Source: Methylorubrum podarium
Lineage (GTDB): Bacteria; Pseudomonadota; Alphaproteobacteria; Rhizobiales; Beijerinckiaceae
NCBI RefSeq assembly: GCF_022179745.1
Contig: NZ_BPRD01000029.1
Span: 1 to 34,724, forward strand
Length of the DNA stretch: 34,724 nt
Direction: 5' to 3'
The notes beneath the pieces were generated by a model. The model ran no database searches and was not told the origin of the DNA. It saw nothing but the letters and a program-made list of their open reading frames with translations. Positions 32,609-34,724 of the stretch are shown here, piece by piece; within the stretch, counting starts at the first letter, position 1; every line of letters starts with the position of its first letter. The position numbers were made by a program, and so were the translations under genes.

Positions 32609-33520
32609 CTAGTATCCGAACAGGCTGAAACGGGGGGGCTCGCCCTCGGGATCGATCACGACCGTCGCGGTCCGGCCTGCGACCAGCCGCGTCTCGTCCG
32701 GATTGTCGTCCAGCTTGATCCGCACCGGGATGCGTTGGGCGAGCCGGACCCAGGCGAAGGTCGGGTTGACGCTGGCGAGAAGGTTTGAGCCTGCCGTTCG
32801 CTCGCGGTCTTCAATGCCACCCGCAAAACTCTCCACATGGCCGGTCAGCTCACCCTTCTCGCCCATCAGGCGGATGCGGGCCTTGTCGCCCACATGGATG
32901 CGCGGCAGCTTGGTTTCCTCGAAATAGCCCTCGACCCGCAGGGTGTCGCTGTCGATCAGGGCCATCACGCCGTGGCCGGTCGAGACGTAGGTGCCGGGCC
33001 GCAGGCCCATGTTGGTGATGCGTCCGTTGACCGAGGCCTTCACGGCGGAGCGGTCGAGATTGAGCTTGGCGAGGTCACGGTCTGCCGTCGCTCGGCCATA
33101 AGCAGCCTTGGCCTCCAAGTCCGCCGCCTGCGCGGCCTCGACCCGCTGCTGGGACGCCGCGGCGTCGCTCAGCTTCAGGTAGCGGGCGTAGTCCGCCGAA
33201 GCCTGCGCGGCGGTCGCCTTCTTCCCTTCGACGACCGCCTCGGCTTGGCGCAGGGCCAGTGCGAAGCGATCGGGGTCGATGCGGAAGAGGACGTCACCCC
33301 GCTTCACCACTTGGTTGTCGGCGATCAGCACCTCAGTGACGAGGCCGGAGACGTCAGGAGCCACCTGCACCACGTCGGCTCGCACCCGCCCGTCCCGGGT
33401 CCAGGGAGCCTCCATGTAGTAGTCCCACAGGGCGAGGCCGACGACGATGGCGACGGCGACCATCCCGAGGGTGACGAGGACGCGGAACGAGTGGGCGAGC
33501 AACCGAGGCATGGAGTTCAT
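32609..33520 (-). CDS. HlyD/AaeA-like membrane-fusion subunit
   Basis: About 303 residues from ATG 33520. An in-frame GTG at 33556 and an ATG at 33511 are alternatives, none with a good ribosome site. One N-terminal membrane helix (VLVTLGMVAVAIVVGLALWD) is followed by the family motif YYMEAPWTRDGRVRADVVQV, a lipoyl-like half (VAPDVSGLVTEVLIADNQVV), an alpha-hairpin (about 85-155) and the second lipoyl half (VNGRITNMGLRPGTYVSTG). The pattern fits the periplasmic adaptor AaeA of aromatic-carboxylic-acid efflux pumps. It follows a DUF1656 gene and a FUSC-family gene, the usual companions of such pumps. Substrate unknown. Confidence 0.9.
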   Translation of the reverse strand: MNSMPRLLAHSFRVLVTLGMVAVAIVVGLALWDYYMEAPWTRDGRVRADVVQVAPDVSGLVTEVLIADNQVVKRGDVLFRIDPDRFALALRQAEAVVEGKKATAAQASADYARYLKLSDAAASQQRVEAAQAADLEAKAAYGRATADRDLAKLNLDRSAVKASVNGRITNMGLRPGTYVSTGHGVMALIDSDTLRVEGYFEETKLPRIHVGDKARIRLMGEKGELTGHVESFAGGIEDRERTAGSNLLASVNPTFAWVRLAQRIPVRIKLDDNPDETRLVAGRTATVVIDPEGEPPRFSLFGY

Positions 33521-33565
33521 CCGGAAGGTCTGAGGCGTGGCCGGGCAGCCGGACACGCCCGCCGA

Positions 33566-33775
33566 TCAGGAGGTGAAAGGCACCGCGATGGAGACGACGA
33601 TGCCGAGGAGCACGACGTAGAGCGCGAGATCGAACAGAGGCCGGTGCCAGACAAGGCGATAGAACCCCGTCCGGGCCAGCACGCCCCTCAGGGCGAGGCT
33701 GACGGCGAAGGCGAGCAGCATCCAGGCGGCCAGACTCGGCACGAAGACACCGTAGAGGTCGAGTTCACCCCTCAT
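33566..33775 (-). CDS. DUF1656 family small membrane protein (AaeX-like)
   Basis: 69 residues with two membrane segments: VPSLAAWMLLAFAVSLAL and LFDLALYVVLLGIVVSIAVP. It starts MRGELDLYGVFVPSL, the typical DUF1656 opening (a xxEhxlxGVhhPP-like start). The ATG at 33775 overlaps the FUSC stop (ATGA), so translation is coupled. DUF1656 proteins (AaeX) accompany AaeA/AaeB efflux pumps; their role is not established. Confidence 0.9.
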   Translation of the reverse strand: MRGELDLYGVFVPSLAAWMLLAFAVSLALRGVLARTGFYRLVWHRPLFDLALYVVLLGIVVSIAVPFTS

Positions 33776-34724
33776 GCCGCGAGCTCTGGATGCGTGGTCG
33801 AAGGGAGGGTCGGACGATAGGGCGGCGCATCGGGGAACAGGCCGCGCCGGATGCCGACGAGACCCATCAGCGCCGCCCGGCCGGGGGCCCGCCGCGCATC
33901 GAGAGATACGGCATCGAGCGCCCCGTCGATGGCGTCGAGCAGGCCGGGGGTGGGCTCCTCCTTGACCCCGAAATGGCGCGTCAACGCACCGAGAAGAGTC
34001 TCGACGGCCTCCCGCGCCGGATTCGACAACTGCTGGCGGTCGCGCCTCAGCTCCACGATGTTGATGCCGACACGGACCTCGGCCAGGAGGTCGGCCGTCC
34101 ACTCCGCGTCGTCCGACGGCAGGGCGGCCAGCCGCGGTGCGATCAGGCCGACCCGGTCGAGCATCAGAGCCGCGAGTTCGAGACCGTTCTGCGCGCCCTG
34201 GCGCTCGGCGGCACGAGCGAGGCTGCGGCGGTTGATGACCCGCAGGCGCCGCGCCGACCAATCGGCGCCGACCGAGCGGATGAGGCGCGTGACGATGGCG
34301 GCGACCCACATCCCGACGATGACCGCGACGGAGGAGTTGGCAAAGGCGGCGAAGTCGCCCGTGTAGCTTCCCTGGAGGGCGATCATGGCCGAGCCGTTGA
34401 CCGCGGCGCCCATCGCCAGGGGCGCCGTCTTCGGCTGCGCCATGAAGACCCCGCAGGTCAGGAGGGCCGGGGCCAACGCCAGGACCAGCATCTCGAACGT
34501 GGTGGCCAGCGGCAGGACCGCGAACAGGTAGAGTCCCGCCCCGAGGGCGCCGAGGATGGCCGAGTTGGCGAAGCTGACGATAAAAGGCGCGGGGTCGTCC
34601 TGGGCCGCGAAGAAGCTACATCCCACCGCCGCCATCATCGGGGCGGCCGACCCGTGCGGCCATCCGGTCGCGATCCAGATCGCGCAGGTGACCAAGATGG
34701 TCAGAAACACGCCCATCGCCGACA
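33772..34724 (-). CDS. FUSC family efflux protein, partial (right edge)
   Basis: The minus-strand frame is open from the window edge to the stop at 33772, giving about 317 residues of the C-terminal half. An ATG at 34716 exists, but full-length FUSC/AaeB proteins are about 650-700 residues, so the real start lies outside. The visible part has a block of five or six membrane segments (FLTILVTCAIWIATGWPHGS, TFEMLVLALAPALLTCGVFM, VAVIVGMWVAAIVTRLI) and then a cytoplasmic helical domain of about 150 residues. This matches the second FUSC transmembrane block. It should pump aromatic acids or similar compounds with the DUF1656 and HlyD proteins downstream. Confidence 0.88.
   Translation of the reverse strand, partial: SAMGVFLTILVTCAIWIATGWPHGSAAPMMAAVGCSFFAAQDDPAPFIVSFANSAILGALGAGLYLFAVLPLATTFEMLVLALAPALLTCGVFMAQPKTAPLAMGAAVNGSAMIALQGSYTGDFAAFANSSVAVIVGMWVAAIVTRLIRSVGADWSARRLRVINRRSLARAAERQGAQNGLELAALMLDRVGLIAPRLAALPSDDAEWTADLLAEVRVGINIVELRRDRQQLSNPAREAVETLLGALTRHFGVKEEPTPGLLDAIDGALDAVSLDARRAPGRAALMGLVGIRRGLFPDAPPYRPTLPSTTHPELAA

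Overview
The window is very GC-rich, densely coded DNA with G/C-ending codons and several TTG/GTG starts. Gene content (a bacteriophytochrome cascade, an RTX exoprotein, DUF1656/FUSC efflux) and dispersed palindromic intergenic repeats point to an alphaproteobacterium, most likely Methylobacterium or a relative. That assignment is inference; no rRNA or other phylogenetic marker is present.

Left part. Positions 1-2579 (minus strand) hold a compact operon: a 98-aa His-rich protein, a DUF6745-type LRR-like protein, a STM4015-family protein and a STM4014-family protein that runs off the left edge. Positions 2983-7426 (plus) hold a phototransduction module: a canonical biliverdin-binding bacteriophytochrome kinase, a single-domain response regulator and a REC-HisKA-HATPase-REC hybrid kinase. 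After a nested palindromic repeat come a pirin, a CPA2/KefB-like antiporter with a TrkA-N domain, a CcdA-type membrane thiol-electron carrier and a small membrane protein (7827-11796).

Middle part. Positions 11807-15143 (minus) hold a six-gene membrane operon: three small membrane proteins, an APC ethanolamine-permease-like transporter and two further small membrane-associated proteins. Next are an AlkA-type DNA glycosylase, two small hypothetical proteins, a very strong hairpin terminator, a second nested repeat, a methyl-accepting chemotaxis protein (minus), a YbiT-like ABC-F ATPase (plus), and YjbR-like and 79-aa proteins (minus).

Right part. Positions 21626-30001 (minus) are a single 2791-codon gene. 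It encodes a secreted, RTX-bearing protein that joins an ExeM/NucH-type extracellular endonuclease to a 5'-nucleotidase, with Calx-beta and beta-propeller modules and six C-terminal repeats of about 38 residues. In principle one molecule could take DNA through nucleotides to nucleosides plus phosphate. Two large GC hairpins follow its stop codon. A less GC-rich gap, an HPP-CBS membrane protein, a second gap with another palindromic element and an AaeA/DUF1656/FUSC efflux operon cut by the right edge complete the window.

No rRNA, tRNA, CRISPR array, prophage or intact insertion sequence was recognised. The least-understood systems are the STM401x/DUF6745 operon, the permease with its small partners, and the giant scavenging exoprotein with its C-terminal repeats.
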